DNA of 64,000 bases from Prochlorococcus marinus XMU1419 (GCF_017695955.1 NZ_JAAORO010000001.1:186001-250000), one strand, 5' to 3'; positions 1 to 9,862 are shown, counted from the stretch's first letter. Numbers and translations: made by a program. The notes: generated by a model from the letters alone, not told the origin.

Positions 1-312
1 TACTATAATGTGTTCGTCTTCAAAAAGGATTTCTAAATCCATTTTTTCAGGTTTCAAATATACAAGAGGTTCTGGAGGAGGCATCCAGATTTGAACATTG
101 TCGCCATTTTTTAAAGGGGTCTTTGCTTTCGCAGTTTTATAGTTTACAAGTACTAATCCTGAATTGATAAAATGTTGAATTCTTGCTCTACTTTGTTCTG
201 GCCTTTTACTTACCAACCATCTATCTAGTCTCATAGGAAGAGGTAGCTCATAAATAATTTCTATTAGTTCACCCTCTCCAATGCCGAAGGAATTTTTATT
301 ATCTAATTCCAT
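1..312 (-). CDS. rluD: Large-subunit pseudouridine synthase RluD family (N-terminal part)
   Basis: Partial gene: the start is inside the window and the C-terminal catalytic domain lies beyond the left edge. The 104 visible codons begin MELDNKNSFGIGEGE and contain an S4 RNA-binding domain (MRLDRWLVSK...SRARIQHFINSGLVLVN, about residues 30-65), followed by the start of the synthase domain (ILFEDEHIIV). This order is typical of RluD/RluC-type enzymes, which convert uridines of 23S rRNA to pseudouridine. The ATG overlaps the last 10 nt of rbgA upstream, so the two ribosome-maturation genes are probably cotranscribed. The exact uridine specificity (RluC or RluD) cannot be told from this part. Confidence 0.85.
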   Translation of the reverse strand, partial: MELDNKNSFGIGEGELIEIIYELPLPMRLDRWLVSKRPEQSRARIQHFINSGLVLVNYKTAKAKTPLKNGDNVQIWMPPPEPLVYLKPEKMDLEILFEDEHIIV

Positions 313-1175
313 GGTGGGACTTCTAAAGCAATTTTACCAAGCATTTGATTTCTATAATCTTCCAATAATTTATGAGACATTCTTCTTCTATCTCCTGAGG
401 TATGTTTTGAAGCTGCTTCATCGATCCAATCAGAAGGCCTCTCAAAGCCTTTTGCAATATCAACTCCATATCTATTAGATATTTGTTTTAATGAGATATT
501 CGCATTTTTATCTTTGTTTAGAGTAGATATAATTTTGATAAATTCAATTGCGACACTCTCTATTTCATAAGCAGCCTCTCCAATATCGTCACATAATGCA
601 AGATTAAGTGCTGATTTTTGATTTTCTAAATTAGGAGGTATAACACCAGGAGCATCTAGTAGATCAATACCACTATCTAATTTTATCCATCTTAAATTAC
701 GTGTCACTCCAGCTTTCCTAGCACTATCTACAACTCTTTTTTTTGCAATTCTATTTATTAATGCTGATTTACCTACGTTTGGAAAACCAAGTGTTAGGGC
801 TCTTATTGGCCTTATTCTCATACCTCTAGAAATCCTTCTAGCATCAATTGATGATCTAGATTCTTTTGCAGATTTACAAATTTCATTAATACCTATACCT
901 CTTTTGGCATCACACCAATGAGGATATTGATCTTTTTTATTAAACCATTTATTCCAACTAGTTATTGTTTCAGGAGAGATCATGTCTGATCTATTAATTA
1001 CAAGAATATGTTTTTTATTGTTGATCCATTTATTTAAATGTGGGTGCCCTGTTGATATTGGGATTCGCGCATCTCTAACTTCTATAACTAGATCTACTTT
1101 ATTGATGACTTCAGACAATTTTTTTTCTGCTTTTGCGATATGGCCTGGATACCATTGAATTTTGGGTATGTCCAC
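303..1175 (-). CDS. rbgA: Ribosome biogenesis GTPase YlqF/RbgA
   Basis: A circularly permuted GTPase of 290 aa, the usual length for the YlqF/RbgA family, which acts in late 50S subunit assembly. The motifs run in permuted order: G4 (NRSD, about residue 61), G5-like (DAKRG, about 90), then G1 P-loop (GFPNVGKSALINR, about 130), G2 Thr (GVTRN) and G3 (DAPG, about 175). The N terminus IQWYPGHIAKAEK is the family signature. It lies directly upstream of rluD with a 10-nt overlap, forming a ribosome-maturation pair. The opposite-strand pgk starts about 210 nt away, so this gene and pgk are divergent. Confidence 0.95.
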   Translation of the reverse strand: MDIPKIQWYPGHIAKAEKKLSEVINKVDLVIEVRDARIPISTGHPHLNKWINNKKHILVINRSDMISPETITSWNKWFNKKDQYPHWCDAKRGIGINEICKSAKESRSSIDARRISRGMRIRPIRALTLGFPNVGKSALINRIAKKRVVDSARKAGVTRNLRWIKLDSGIDLLDAPGVIPPNLENQKSALNLALCDDIGEAAYEIESVAIEFIKIISTLNKDKNANISLKQISNRYGVDIAKGFERPSDWIDEAASKHTSGDRRRMSHKLLEDYRNQMLGKIALEVPPWN

Positions 1176-1388
1176 TTCAATTAAATCAATAAAATTTTTG
1201 TATTCCTTTTAATTTTTATTAGTTTCAAAAGTATTTACTTTAAAGTTTAGTACAAATTTAATAACTAAAAAATTTTTATCATAGTTAATTTTTAAAATTT
1301 ATTAAGGCATAGGTAACAGTTACTACTTTTTAACCCAATAAGTCTAAATAAACGTTAGGGTCTTAAAATTAAAAATCACGTTTGTTTA

Positions 1389-2597
1389 ATGTCAAAATTA
1401 TCTCTTTCCAGTCTTGATAAGACACATTTAGAAGGCAAGAAAGTTCTTGTGAGAGTAGATTTTAATGTTCCATTAAATGAAAGTGGCCAGATAACTGACG
1501 ATACTCGCATTAGAGCAGCGATCCCAACAATTGAATATCTTATTAATAATTCTGCAAAAGTAATTTTAGCTGCTCATTTTGGAAGACCAAAGGGTCAGGT
1601 AAATGAAAAAATGAGATTAACTCCAGTAGCAGAAAGATTAACTGAATTGTTAGGGAAGAATGTCGCTCTTACTAATAGTTGTATAGGTGATGAAGCAATT
1701 GCAAAATCAAATAGTTTAGATAATGGAGATGTTCTTTTACTTGAAAATGTTCGTTTTTTTGGAGAAGAGGAAAAGAACGACTTGGATTTTGCTAAAAATT
1801 TAGCATCACATGCAGATATGTATGTAAATGATGCTTTTGGTGCTGCTCACAGAGCTCATGCTTCAACTCAGGGTGTTACAAATTATTTAAGTACCTCAGT
1901 AGCTGGATTCCTTTTAGAAAAAGAATTGAAATACTTACAAGGAGCAATAGATTCTCCAAAGCGCCCTTTGGCAGCAATAGTTGGAGGATCAAAGGTAAGT
2001 AGCAAAATAGGAGTGCTTGATTCTTTACTAGATAAGTGTGACAAAATCATGATTGGTGGAGGTATGATTTTTACTTTTTATAAAGCTAGAGGTTTAGATG
2101 TTGGGAAAAGCCTTGTAGAAGAGGATAAACTTGAGCTTGCTAAAAATTTAGAAGCAAAAGCAAAAGCAAAAGGTGTTGAATTATTATTACCCAATGATGT
2201 TGTTTTAGCTAATGAATTTTCTCCTAACGCCGAAAGTAAAATATCTCAAATTGATTCAATTAGTGGTAATTGGATGGGTCTAGATATTGGTCCAGAATCC
2301 ATAAAGGTTTTTCAGAATGCTCTTGCAGAATGTAAGACAATAATTTGGAATGGTCCAATGGGAGTTTTTGAATTTGATAAATTTGCAGAAGGTACAAATG
2401 CAATAGCTACAACTCTTGCGGACTTAAGCGCCTTTTCTGAAGTTTGTACAATAATTGGAGGTGGAGATTCAGTTGCAGCAGTGGAAAAAGCAGGATTAGC
2501 TGAGAAAATGTCACATATATCTACTGGAGGTGGGGCTAGTTTGGAACTTTTGGAAGGTAAAACTTTACCTGGTGTGGCTGCTTTAAACGACGCATAG
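1389..2597 (+). CDS. pgk: Phosphoglycerate kinase
   Basis: Interconverts 3-phosphoglycerate and 1,3-bisphosphoglycerate with ATP, serving both the Calvin cycle and glycolysis in the cytoplasm. The 402-aa length is standard. Visible family signatures are [12 protein letters not shown] near residue 20 (substrate site), [21 protein letters not shown] near residue 150, [12 protein letters not shown] near 200 and the C-terminal nucleotide loop [13 protein letters not shown] near 360. The divergent intergenic region upstream holds its promoter. The next gene converges on it with a one-base gap after the stop codon. Confidence 0.98.
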   Translation: MSKLSLSSLDKTHLEGKKVLVRVDFNVPLNESGQITDDTRIRAAIPTIEYLINNSAKVILAAHFGRPKGQVNEKMRLTPVAERLTELLGKNVALTNSCIGDEAIAKSNSLDNGDVLLLENVRFFGEEEKNDLDFAKNLASHADMYVNDAFGAAHRAHASTQGVTNYLSTSVAGFLLEKELKYLQGAIDSPKRPLAAIVGGSKVSSKIGVLDSLLDKCDKIMIGGGMIFTFYKARGLDVGKSLVEEDKLELAKNLEAKAKAKGVELLLPNDVVLANEFSPNAESKISQIDSISGNWMGLDIGPESIKVFQNALAECKTIIWNGPMGVFEFDKFAEGTNAIATTLADLSAFSEVCTIIGGGDSVAAVEKAGLAEKMSHISTGGGASLELLEGKTLPGVAALNDA

Positions 2598-2598
2598 A

Positions 2599-3324
2599 TT
2601 AAATCTCATCAACTATATCAATAGTCTTTGTGAAAGTAATTATTCCCTTTGGATGAGCTATGATGCCGGACCAAATTTGTACGCCTGGTTTTGATGGGGC
2701 TCTTGTAATTTTATAAATTCCCCCAGATGCTAGTGGTTCGAGCAATATTTCTTGTTCAAAAAATGAATTTATTTGATGAGGTTTTATAGCTCCAGCAATA
2801 ATCACTTCTTCAAGAGGCTTATTTAAAATAACATCGATATCATATTTAGAACCAGTAAGAACTCTATCAGGAATTTTAAAACTAATATCTATCTCTTTAT
2901 TATCATTTCTTATTGTTGTGAATAAATTTTTGATAATCCCTTCATCAATTTTTCCATTTACCATTGAAAATAAATAATCAAAATTTGATTCGAGTATATA
3001 TATTTCCCCATTAACTATTTTTTCCCCAGAAACTTTTATTCGCAAAATTTCTTTATTTGGAATATTAGATTTTAATCTTTTGATTTTCCATCTGCTTTCA
3101 GGGAAATCATTGATAATCTTTGAAAATTGTCTTGATATATTTTGACTATCATCATTTCTAAAATTTTTTTTAATAAAGTCAAAATCTCGGCCATTTAGAG
3201 AGTTTTCTAGATTGCTTATAAAATCAACTTTTAAATTTTGCGTTATTGCTGAATTGGGAAAAATGAGATAAATAATTAAGTAGAGAGGAACTCCTATATT
3301 TTTGAATAAGTTTAAATTAAACAT
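2599..3324 (-). CDS. Secreted or membrane-anchored protein of unknown function
   Basis: I do not recognise a characterised family. The 241-aa protein opens with a short polar stretch, then a hydrophobic segment (about residues 11-28, VPLYLIIYLIFPNSAI) resembling a Sec signal peptide or N-terminal anchor, so it probably acts in the periplasm or at a membrane. The rest is soluble, with predicted beta-rich stretches near the C terminus (IAHPKGIITFTKTIDI) and no cysteines or catalytic motifs that stand out. It converges on pgk and is divergent from murG, with about 40 nt between the start codons. Coding quality is good, and it is probably a picocyanobacterial conserved protein. Confidence 0.8.
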   Translation of the reverse strand: MFNLNLFKNIGVPLYLIIYLIFPNSAITQNLKVDFISNLENSLNGRDFDFIKKNFRNDDSQNISRQFSKIINDFPESRWKIKRLKSNIPNKEILRIKVSGEKIVNGEIYILESNFDYLFSMVNGKIDEGIIKNLFTTIRNDNKEIDISFKIPDRVLTGSKYDIDVILNKPLEEVIIAGAIKPHQINSFFEQEILLEPLASGGIYKITRAPSKPGVQIWSGIIAHPKGIITFTKTIDIVDEI

Positions 3325-3365
3325 ATTTATAATTTGTTATTTTCATTCTACTAATTTAACTTTTT

Positions 3366-4457
3366 ATGTCTAAAAAAAATAATTTATTAGTTGCAGCTAG
3401 TGGAACAGGAGGGCATATTTTCCCAGCTTTAGCAGTTTCTAAAGAGTTAGAATACGAATGGAATATTCATTGGCTGGGTGTTCATCAAAGACTTGATACA
3501 AATTTGATTCCTAAAAAATATAATTTGAGGACTTTGAATATAAGGACACCAAGAAAAAATATTTTTTTGTTTTTTCAATATATAGAAATTTTAATGTCAA
3601 CATTCCAAGTAATTAGGATTTTAAAAGAAAAAAAAATTAACTTAGTTTTTACCACTGGGGGTTATATATCAGCTCCTACTATTGTTGCTTCAAAACTTCT
3701 TAAGATTCCTGTCATTATTCATGAATCAAATTTAATTCCAGGAATGGTCACCAAATATTTTGGCTTTTTATGTAACTATGTTCTTTTAGGATTTAAGAAA
3801 ACAAATTTTTATTTAAGAAATTGTAAAACTATTTTTACTGGTACCCCTTTAAGAGAGCAATTTTATAAATCTAATCTCTTGCCAGAATGGGTGCCAAAAG
3901 GAAAAGGACCTCTTTTGATTGTTATGGGAGGTAGTCAAGGAGCAAAAGCTATAAATCAAATTCTTTATGAATCTCTAGAATTTTTAATTGAAAAACAGTT
4001 TCGAATAGTTCATATTATTGGCGAATGTAATCAACAACCTTTTCATGTAAAAAATTCTACAAATTATATCCAAAAGAAATTTTCTAATGAAATGGCAGCT
4101 TTGATTCAAAACTGTGACCTTGTAATTTCAAGATCTGGTGCAGGAACAATAAATGAACTCATAGAAACTGAAAAACCTTCAATTTTAATTCCATATCCTT
4201 ATTCTAAAAACAATCACCAAGAGAAAAATGCAATGATTCTTGCCGAAAGTGGAGGCTCAGTTTTATTACATCAAAATAAAATTTCTAAAGAAGTTTTTGA
4301 AGAAACTCTTGAACGAATTTTTAAAATAAAATCAAAAAACGGGAAAAATTACTATGAAATATTAGATCTTATGAAGAAAAACATGAAAAATTATAATAAA
4401 ATCAAATCTAAAATTGAGATTAAAAAATTTATTAATTACTTTTTAAAGGAATTTTGA
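3366..4457 (+). CDS. murG: UDP-GlcNAc:undecaprenyl-PP-MurNAc-pentapeptide GlcNAc transferase MurG
   Basis: Makes lipid II from lipid I at the cytoplasmic face of the inner membrane in peptidoglycan synthesis. The 363-aa GT-B glycosyltransferase has the N-terminal glycine-rich loop GTGGHIFPALAV (residues 13-24), a second glycine motif TTGGYISAP (about 97), the C-domain motif MGGSQGAKAINQ (about 188) and the UDP-GlcNAc-binding stretch SRSGAGTINELIE (about 257). Its last 22 nt overlap the 3' end of the convergent aminotransferase gene. Confidence 0.96.
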   Translation: MSKKNNLLVAASGTGGHIFPALAVSKELEYEWNIHWLGVHQRLDTNLIPKKYNLRTLNIRTPRKNIFLFFQYIEILMSTFQVIRILKEKKINLVFTTGGYISAPTIVASKLLKIPVIIHESNLIPGMVTKYFGFLCNYVLLGFKKTNFYLRNCKTIFTGTPLREQFYKSNLLPEWVPKGKGPLLIVMGGSQGAKAINQILYESLEFLIEKQFRIVHIIGECNQQPFHVKNSTNYIQKKFSNEMAALIQNCDLVISRSGAGTINELIETEKPSILIPYPYSKNNHQEKNAMILAESGGSVLLHQNKISKEVFEETLERIFKIKSKNGKNYYEILDLMKKNMKNYNKIKSKIEIKKFINYFLKEF

Positions 4458-5560
4458 ATTTCTTGACATAAAAGAGTGTTATTTTTCCTATTCTGCAAAC
4501 TGATTCTTGCCCACTTTTCGCCAAGAAATCTAAATGAAGTGCATTCTCTAAGCAATATTCCCTTATTTTCTAAGTATTCTATATTTGGAGACAAGGATGC
4601 TTTACTTTCTATTAAAAAAAAGTTGGTTGAAGAATTATGAACTTTAAGGTTCTCTATTTTTGATAATTTTTCAAATACTCTCTTTTTTTCAATATTTATC
4701 CAGCTGTGAATCTGTTTTGTCCACTGTTTATAGAATTTCTTATTACTTAGGAGATCAATTCCGGCTTTAATAGCAAATGAATTTAAAGGCCAAGGATCTC
4801 TATTTAATTCCCATTGTTTAAGTTTTTTCGATGAGCCAATAATGTAACCTAATCTAAGACCAGGAATATTAAAGATTTTGGTCAAGCTTCTCAAGACTAA
4901 TAAATTATCAAATCTTTGGGTTAACGGTATTAAAGATTCTTTGTCACCATTAGGTGTTATCGACAAGAAAGCTTCATCACAGATAACTAATTTATATTTT
5001 TTCACAACTTCCTCCAAAGAATTCTTTTCCCATAATTGGCCGGTAGGGTTATGTGGATTTGTTATCCAAATAACATCACCTTTTGGATGAATCGGAAATG
5101 ATTGGGGAAAAGTATTATTCCAGTTTTTTGGTAATTCGCAATTTATAAAACTGCTATTCCAACAATTTAAAGATCTTTCATAATCAACAAATGATGGAGA
5201 AGGAATACAAGTTATTCCAAATTTGGATGCTTCATAACCTGCCCAGGTTATTAGTTCAGAAGCTCCATTCCCAGGCAATATATTGTCTGAATTTATCCCA
5301 TGAAACTTGCCGATTATTTCTTTAAGATCACTCAAGTTTCTTTCTGGGTAATATCTAAAGCCAAGATTCTTAATTTCTGCATTTATTGAATCTATTACTA
5401 TTTGAGGAGGATCAAAGGGTACTAATGATGCACTTGCATCAATAATTTCGGAGGGTAATAAATTTAATTTTTTCGCAATTGCATATACATTTCCACCGTG
5501 CTTTAAGTTTGATCCTTGCATGGCTAACGTTGAGTAATCATGAGGTTCACATTTGTTCAT
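4436..5560 (-). CDS. PLP-dependent class I/II aminotransferase (HisC/CobC-like)
   Basis: Fold-type I PLP enzyme of 374 aa. The PLP lysine sits in SLTKIFNIPGLRLGYI (about residue 228), with the preceding NPHNPTG motif (about 168) and the phosphate-binding GNGASELI (about 97). The N terminus (HGGNVYAIAKKL...DASASLVPFDPP) is close to the L-threonine-O-3-phosphate decarboxylase/CobC-CobD group, which supplies the aminopropanol arm of cobalamin-like cofactors. Histidinol-phosphate aminotransferase is the alternative, so no symbol is given. The gene lies 16 nt behind pyrD, the last member of a long minus-strand run, and overlaps murG tail-to-tail by 22 nt. Confidence 0.85.
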   Translation of the reverse strand: MNKCEPHDYSTLAMQGSNLKHGGNVYAIAKKLNLLPSEIIDASASLVPFDPPQIVIDSINAEIKNLGFRYYPERNLSDLKEIIGKFHGINSDNILPGNGASELITWAGYEASKFGITCIPSPSFVDYERSLNCWNSSFINCELPKNWNNTFPQSFPIHPKGDVIWITNPHNPTGQLWEKNSLEEVVKKYKLVICDEAFLSITPNGDKESLIPLTQRFDNLLVLRSLTKIFNIPGLRLGYIIGSSKKLKQWELNRDPWPLNSFAIKAGIDLLSNKKFYKQWTKQIHSWINIEKKRVFEKLSKIENLKVHNSSTNFFLIESKASLSPNIEYLENKGILLRECTSFRFLGEKWARISLQNRKNNTLLCQEIQNSFKK

Positions 5561-5576
5561 TATTCATTCTCTAATT

Positions 5577-6746
5577 TTATTCAATCCATTTTAAATCTGA
5601 TCCAATTGCATCTTTTATATTAGATAATTGATGGTTATTGAGTTGCTTTATAATTCCTTCAAGTATATCTGGTACTAATTGCGGACCCTTATATATCCAT
5701 CCTGTATAAAGTTGAATTAATGATGCTCCAGAACAAATTCTTTCCCAAGCTGACTCAGGACTATCTATTCCACCAACGCCAATTAAAATAATCTTTTTAT
5801 CAATATTATGTATATGTTTTATTATTTGATTTGCTTTTTTTTGGAGAGGCCTTCCACTTAATCCTCCATTCTCTTGAGAGAGTAATAGTCCGGTTTGCCT
5901 GATCTTTCTATTTTCAAGACCTAATCTATCAATGCTGGTGTTTGTTGCAATTATCCCATCGATATTTTCCTCGATTATTAATTGGCAAATATCTTCAATA
6001 TCTTTAAGGCCTAAATCTGGCGCAATTTTTACAAATAATGGTGGACAATTAGGTAAGTTTTTAATTTCTCTAAGAAGTTCTTTTAGAAGTATTGGATCTT
6101 GTAACTTTCTTAGTCCTTCGGTATTTGGTGAACTAACGTTTATTGCTGCGTAATCACAATATGGAATTAATAATTTTAGAGAAGTTAAATAATCATCTTT
6201 TGCTTGAGATAAACCTGTAATTTTTGACTTCCCGAAATTTATCCCTAAACAAATATTTTCCCTGTTTTTTTTAAACTCAATACCTTGTTCAAGAAAGTTT
6301 TTAACTAGATTTTCAGCGCCATTATTATTAAAACCCATTCTATTTAATGCCGCCTCTTCTTCTGCTAATCTAAACAACCTTGGTTTGGGATTACCTTCTT
6401 GAGCAAACTTAGTTACTGTACCAAGTTCAGCAAATCCAAAACCAAAATTTTTCCATATATTTGCGGCATTTCCATTTTTGTCAAAACCCGCAGCTAAACC
6501 AATTGGATTACAAAAATTTATTCCACATATGTTCTGAGTTAACCTTTGGTCAGTTATAGAAAATTCTTCATTTAGATTTTTTAGGATATGTGAAACTAAT
6601 GGCCAATTATATTTTCTTGAACTGAATGATAGAAGATTAAGAGATAAATTAGTTAAATATTCTGCATCGATTCCGGAGTCTTTTTTTAGTATAGGAGTAA
6701 CCAAGTTTTTATAAAGATTTTTAAATACCCCCTTTTGTTCATTCAT
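5577..6746 (-). CDS. pyrD: Dihydroorotate dehydrogenase (quinone), class 2
   Basis: Oxidises dihydroorotate to orotate in pyrimidine synthesis and passes electrons to membrane quinones. The 389-aa length and the N-terminal helical extension mark a class 2 enzyme. FMN and substrate-site motifs include [13 protein letters not shown] (about residue 76), [21 protein letters not shown] with the catalytic serine (about 205), KIAPDL (about 240), and the phosphate-binding [15 protein letters not shown] near 325. The start codon overlaps the end of rnhA by 4 nt (ATGA), so translation is probably coupled. Confidence 0.96.
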   Translation of the reverse strand: MNEQKGVFKNLYKNLVTPILKKDSGIDAEYLTNLSLNLLSFSSRKYNWPLVSHILKNLNEEFSITDQRLTQNICGINFCNPIGLAAGFDKNGNAANIWKNFGFGFAELGTVTKFAQEGNPKPRLFRLAEEEAALNRMGFNNNGAENLVKNFLEQGIEFKKNRENICLGINFGKSKITGLSQAKDDYLTSLKLLIPYCDYAAINVSSPNTEGLRKLQDPILLKELLREIKNLPNCPPLFVKIAPDLGLKDIEDICQLIIEENIDGIIATNTSIDRLGLENRKIRQTGLLLSQENGGLSGRPLQKKANQIIKHIHNIDKKIILIGVGGIDSPESAWERICSGASLIQLYTGWIYKGPQLVPDILEGIIKQLNNHQLSNIKDAIGSDLKWIE

Positions 6747-7471
6747 AAAAAATCAGGATTCTTTTTTTCTATTATCCAATATTTTTCACCTTTAGGAATC
6801 AATATCCAATTACGCCATTCAAAAGGTAAATATTGTTTTATCTTTAAGTGGTTCTCTTCCCCTAATAAGTTAGTTAGTTCTGATGAACTTAATAAGTATT
6901 TTTTTTCTGCAAATTTTTGAATCAATTCATTTCTTGAAAATAAGTCCTGAATTTCTGTAGGTGCACTTTTTTCAAAAAATTCTACTGAAGATTCAGACTC
7001 TTTTGAGTTACTTTTTAGAGATATACCTTTGCTATAGTTAGTCGCGATTTTATCTACCCTATCATTTTGTTTGTCACCGCTATGGCCTTTAACATATTCC
7101 ATTACAAGACCATTAATTCTTAATTGATCAATTTTTTGCCATAAATCAAGATTTTGAACTGATTTTCCTGAGCTTGTTTTCCATCCATTTCTCTTCCAAT
7201 TAATAATCCATTTTGTATACCCTTCTATGACATATTTACTATCAGTTCTTAATTTAAAGTTTTCTTTTAATTTAAAGGTTTTTAATTTCTCAAGTGTTTT
7301 TATAGCCGCAGTGAGTTCCATTCTATTATTGGTTGTATTTTGCTCGGAACCCCCTATCTCTAATTCACTTTTGTCGTCAAAAATTATTAGACCACCCCAA
7401 CCACCTGGACCTGGATTACCACTGCAGGCTCCATCTGTTGCAGCTTCAATTGCAATACTATCAATATTCAT
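6743..7471 (-). CDS. rnhA: Ribonuclease HI with a C-terminal extension
   Basis: Cleaves RNA in RNA-DNA hybrids. The first 150 residues are a complete RNase HI domain: [17 protein letters not shown] (first catalytic Asp), NRMELTAAI (Glu), [11 protein letters not shown] (Asp) and [13 protein letters not shown] (His and final Asp). At 242 aa it is about 90 residues longer than the E. coli enzyme. The extra C-terminal part is charged and helical, ending in an aromatic-rich stretch ([12 protein letters not shown]) with no recognised catalytic motif. It follows rplL at 48 nt and overlaps pyrD by 4 nt. Confidence 0.94.
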   Translation of the reverse strand: MNIDSIAIEAATDGACSGNPGPGGWGGLIIFDDKSELEIGGSEQNTTNNRMELTAAIKTLEKLKTFKLKENFKLRTDSKYVIEGYTKWIINWKRNGWKTSSGKSVQNLDLWQKIDQLRINGLVMEYVKGHSGDKQNDRVDKIATNYSKGISLKSNSKESESSVEFFEKSAPTEIQDLFSRNELIQKFAEKKYLLSSSELTNLLGEENHLKIKQYLPFEWRNWILIPKGEKYWIIEKKNPDFL

Positions 7472-7479
7472 AATTTTTG

Positions 7480-7505
7480 AAGCCGATATTAAAGTCTATC
7501 GGCTT
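7480..7505 (-). other. Perfect 9-bp inverted repeat between rplL and rnhA
   Basis: AAGCCGATA (7480-7488) and TATCGGCTT (7497-7505) are exact inverted repeats around an 8-nt loop. Beyond one G/G mismatch the flanks TTTTT and AAAAA can also pair. In the minus-strand transcript the stem is followed by A residues rather than a U-tract, so it is not a textbook terminator. It could be a processing site or stabilising hairpin that separates the highly expressed ribosomal mRNA from rnhA-pyrD. Confidence 0.6.
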
Positions 7506-7519
7506 GAAAAAATATTCTC

Positions 7520-7915
7520 TTACTTAAGTGTAACTTTACCGCCAGCTTCTTCAATCTCTTTCTTTAAAGATTCAGCATCTGCTTTAGCAATTCCTTCTTT
7601 TACTGTTTTTGGTGCAGATTCAACAAGTGCTTTTGCATCGCCAAGACCTAGACCAGTTGCATTTCTTACAACCTTAAGTACTTTGATTTTTGCAGCTGCA
7701 TCAAAGCTTTCGAGAACTACATCAAATTCAGTTTTTTCTTCAGCAGCGCCACCATCTGCGTCACCGCCAGCTGCTCCTGGAGCTGCCATTACTACACCTG
7801 CAGAAGCTGCAGCAGATACACCAAAAGCCTCTTCAATTTGCTTTACAAGCTCAGATGCTTCTAAAAGTGATAGAGATTTTAATGATTCAAGAATTTCTTC
7901 AGTTTTTGCGGACAT
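7520..7915 (-). CDS. rplL: 50S ribosomal protein L7/L12
   Basis: Stalk protein that recruits translation GTPases to the ribosome. The 131-aa protein has the expected layout: an N-terminal dimerisation helix region ([22 protein letters not shown]), an Ala/Gly-rich hinge (about residues 34-60) and a C-terminal globular domain ([28 protein letters not shown]). Last of the ribosomal genes in the block, 28 nt after rplJ. Its strong codon bias and low complexity create long spurious open frames on the opposite strand. Confidence 0.98.
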
Positions 7916-7943
7916 TTTCTTAAAAGTTAATTAGGTTTTGAAT

Positions 7944-8471
7944 TTAAGATTCTGATTTTTCAGAATGTTGTTTAAGTGATCTAGCAAGTCCAGAAGGTAC
8001 TTCATTAATAGAGATTGCAATTTTTGTTGCAACGCCATTAAGAGCGCCAGCAATTTTTGCCATCAATACTTCTTTAGATGGAAGACTTGCAATTTCTTTT
8101 ATTTCAGAATTGCTTAGAAGTCTGCCTTCAAATAAAGCTCCTTTGGTTTCGGATTTTTTGGTGTCTTTTTGAAAAGATTGGATAGCTTTTACAGCACCAC
8201 CAACATCTTCTTTTATTAAGACAAAAGCATTTGTTCCGGTCAGTAAAGATTCAAGATCATTCCAATTACTATCTCCATCAATAGCTTTACGCATTAATGA
8301 ATTTTTAGTAACTTTGCAAATGCCGTTAGTTGTTTGCAATCTAGATCGCAAATCTGACATCTCCTTGATAGTTAAACCTTTGTAGTCAAGAACTACAGCC
8401 ATTTCCGAGTCGTTTAATAGAGATTTAATCTCAGTAACGATTTGTTGCTTATTCTCTAGTGTTCGGCCCAT
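7944..8471 (-). CDS. rplJ: 50S ribosomal protein L10
   Basis: Base of the L7/L12 stalk; binds 23S rRNA and L12 dimers. At 175 aa it has the usual N-terminal RNA-binding domain ([18 protein letters not shown], then [10 protein letters not shown]) and a C-terminal helix for L12 (about residues 130-175). It is preceded by a 190-nt untranslated leader after rplA, the usual place for L10-mediated feedback of the rplJL unit. Confidence 0.98.
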   Translation of the reverse strand: MGRTLENKQQIVTEIKSLLNDSEMAVVLDYKGLTIKEMSDLRSRLQTTNGICKVTKNSLMRKAIDGDSNWNDLESLLTGTNAFVLIKEDVGGAVKAIQSFQKDTKKSETKGALFEGRLLSNSEIKEIASLPSKEVLMAKIAGALNGVATKIAISINEVPSGLARSLKQHSEKSES

Positions 8472-8662
8472 TGATGTTTTTTTGGATCGTAATTTAGGGA
8501 GAGCAGGAAATGCGGCAAAGTCCTTTTAAAGAGGCCGCTTTTATTAGATCCAAAAAGAAATAATTTAAGACGAGTCCTCGGTAGGAATTAAAAATTTAGA
8601 ATAACTAAATCAACCTACTTTCTTTGGCCGTATTATTGCACTTTAAATTATACTACAAAGCG
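8472..8662 (-). ncRNA. L10 leader (autoregulatory mRNA leader of rplJL)
   Basis: A 191-nt non-coding gap between rplA and rplJ that can fold into nested stems on the minus strand. GCGGC (8512-8516) pairs with GCCGC (8534-8538) around an inner CCT/AGG. Further upstream GTAGG/CCTAC (8581-8585 with 8614-8618) encloses ATTTAG/CTAAAT (8594-8599 with 8605-8610). L10 leaders, where L10(L12)4 binds its own mRNA, are known in this position in bacteria. The pairings are visible in the sequence; the binding is inferred, and no covariance model was run. Confidence 0.65.
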
Positions 8663-9370
8663 TTAACCTTCAGGTTGGTAATCTTGTACAGCATTTATAT
8701 CAACTTGAACTGAAGGCCCCATTGTTGAAGTTACATAAAAAGTTTTCCAATACCTTCCCTTAGCTCCACTTGGTTTATTTTTATCAATTGATTCTTGTAA
8801 GGTTTTTAAGTTGTCAAAAAGAGCCTCTTTTGTGAAACTTGCTTTTCCAAAGCGGACATGAACAATTCCAGCCTTATCTGCTCTAAATTCGAGCTTACCA
8901 GCTTTGAATTCTTTTATTGCATTAGCAATGTCATTAGTTACTGTCCCAGCTTTAGGATTTGGCATTAAACCTCTAGGTCCTAAAACTCTTCCTAATTTTG
9001 CAACCTTTGGCATCATATCTGGAGTTGCAATAAGTAGATCAAACTCCATATTTCCTTTGTTGATGCTTTCCACAAGATCTTCTTCGCCAAATAAATCTGC
9101 ACCAGCAGCCTTAGCTTTAGATACATTCTCACCGCTAGTAATTACTGCAATTTTGATGCTTTGGCCAGTACCATGTGGTAATGCAACAGTGGTCCTTAAT
9201 TGTTGATCAGTATATTTTGGATCAATACCTAAACGTATATGTGCTTCAATAGTTTCATCAAATTTTGCATTAGCATTTTCCTTGATAATACTTAGAGCTT
9301 CAAGTGGTGCGTAAATGCGATCTTCTATCTTTGTTGATAGAGCCGCCATTCTTTTGGATAGTTTTTTCAT
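8663..9370 (-). CDS. rplA: 50S ribosomal protein L1
   Basis: L1 stalk protein that binds 23S rRNA and helps release deacylated tRNA. The 235-aa sequence has the family signatures [19 protein letters not shown] (about residues 48-66), [20 protein letters not shown] (about 122-141) and the C-terminal RNA-binding return ([13 protein letters not shown]). In E. coli L1 can repress its own operon. The gene follows rplK at 66 nt. Confidence 0.98.
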   Translation of the reverse strand: MKKLSKRMAALSTKIEDRIYAPLEALSIIKENANAKFDETIEAHIRLGIDPKYTDQQLRTTVALPHGTGQSIKIAVITSGENVSKAKAAGADLFGEEDLVESINKGNMEFDLLIATPDMMPKVAKLGRVLGPRGLMPNPKAGTVTNDIANAIKEFKAGKLEFRADKAGIVHVRFGKASFTKEALFDNLKTLQESIDKNKPSGAKGRYWKTFYVTSTMGPSVQVDINAVQDYQPEG

Positions 9371-9436
9371 AATAATATTGGGTACAAACGGTTATTAACT
9401 AACCTCCCCTAAAAAGTGAGAAATTTTGTATTGAAC

Positions 9437-9862
9437 TCAATCAGTGATAGAGATGCCCATATTACGAGCAGTACCCTCAATTACTTTCATTGCTGATTCA
9501 ACACTAGAACAGTTTAGATCAGGAAGCTTAGTTTTGGCTATCTCTTCTAATTGAGATTTACTTATGTTCCCAACAGAGCCTTTTGCGGATTCACCTGATC
9601 CTTTCTCTATCCCAGCTGCTTTTGTTATTAAGACGGAAGCAGGAGGTGTTTTTGTGATAAAAGTAAAGCTTCTATCTTCAAAAACAGAAATCTCGACTGG
9701 AATTACAAAACCTGCTTTATCTTGTGTCCTTGCGTTGTATTCTTTGCAAAATGCCATGATATTGACACCATGTTGTCCTAAAGCTGGTCCTACAGGAGGA
9801 GCAGGATTTGCTTTGCCTGCTTGTAGAGCAAGCTTGATAACTGCAACAATTTTTTTTGCCAT
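9437..9862 (-). CDS. rplK: 50S ribosomal protein L11
   Basis: Binds the GTPase-associated centre of 23S rRNA. At 141 aa it is the standard length. Signatures are [20 protein letters not shown] (residues 10-29, proline-rich hinge region) and the C-terminal rRNA-binding domain ([27 protein letters not shown]). It sits between nusG and rplA in the conserved secE-nusG-rplK-rplA order. Confidence 0.98.
   Translation of the reverse strand: MAKKIVAVIKLALQAGKANPAPPVGPALGQHGVNIMAFCKEYNARTQDKAGFVIPVEISVFEDRSFTFITKTPPASVLITKAAGIEKGSGESAKGSVGNISKSQLEEIAKTKLPDLNCSSVESAMKVIEGTARNMGISITD

Noticed and set aside
281-478. 65-codon plus-strand frame opposite rluD and rbgA
   Set aside because: Overlaps two recognised genes on the opposite strand and has no family features.
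1313-1326. GTA-N8-TAC match upstream of pgk
   Set aside because: The site is exact but lies in a palindromic GTAACAGTTAC, the -10 spacing is poor (18 nt), and in AT-rich DNA such matches are expected by chance; pgk is not a usual NtcA target.
7227-7934. Long open frame (235 codons) on the plus strand opposite rplL and rnhA
   Set aside because: It is the antisense of strongly biased, Ala/Glu-rich rplL codons, giving a Ser/Ala/Pro-rich low-complexity product, and overlaps two certain genes.
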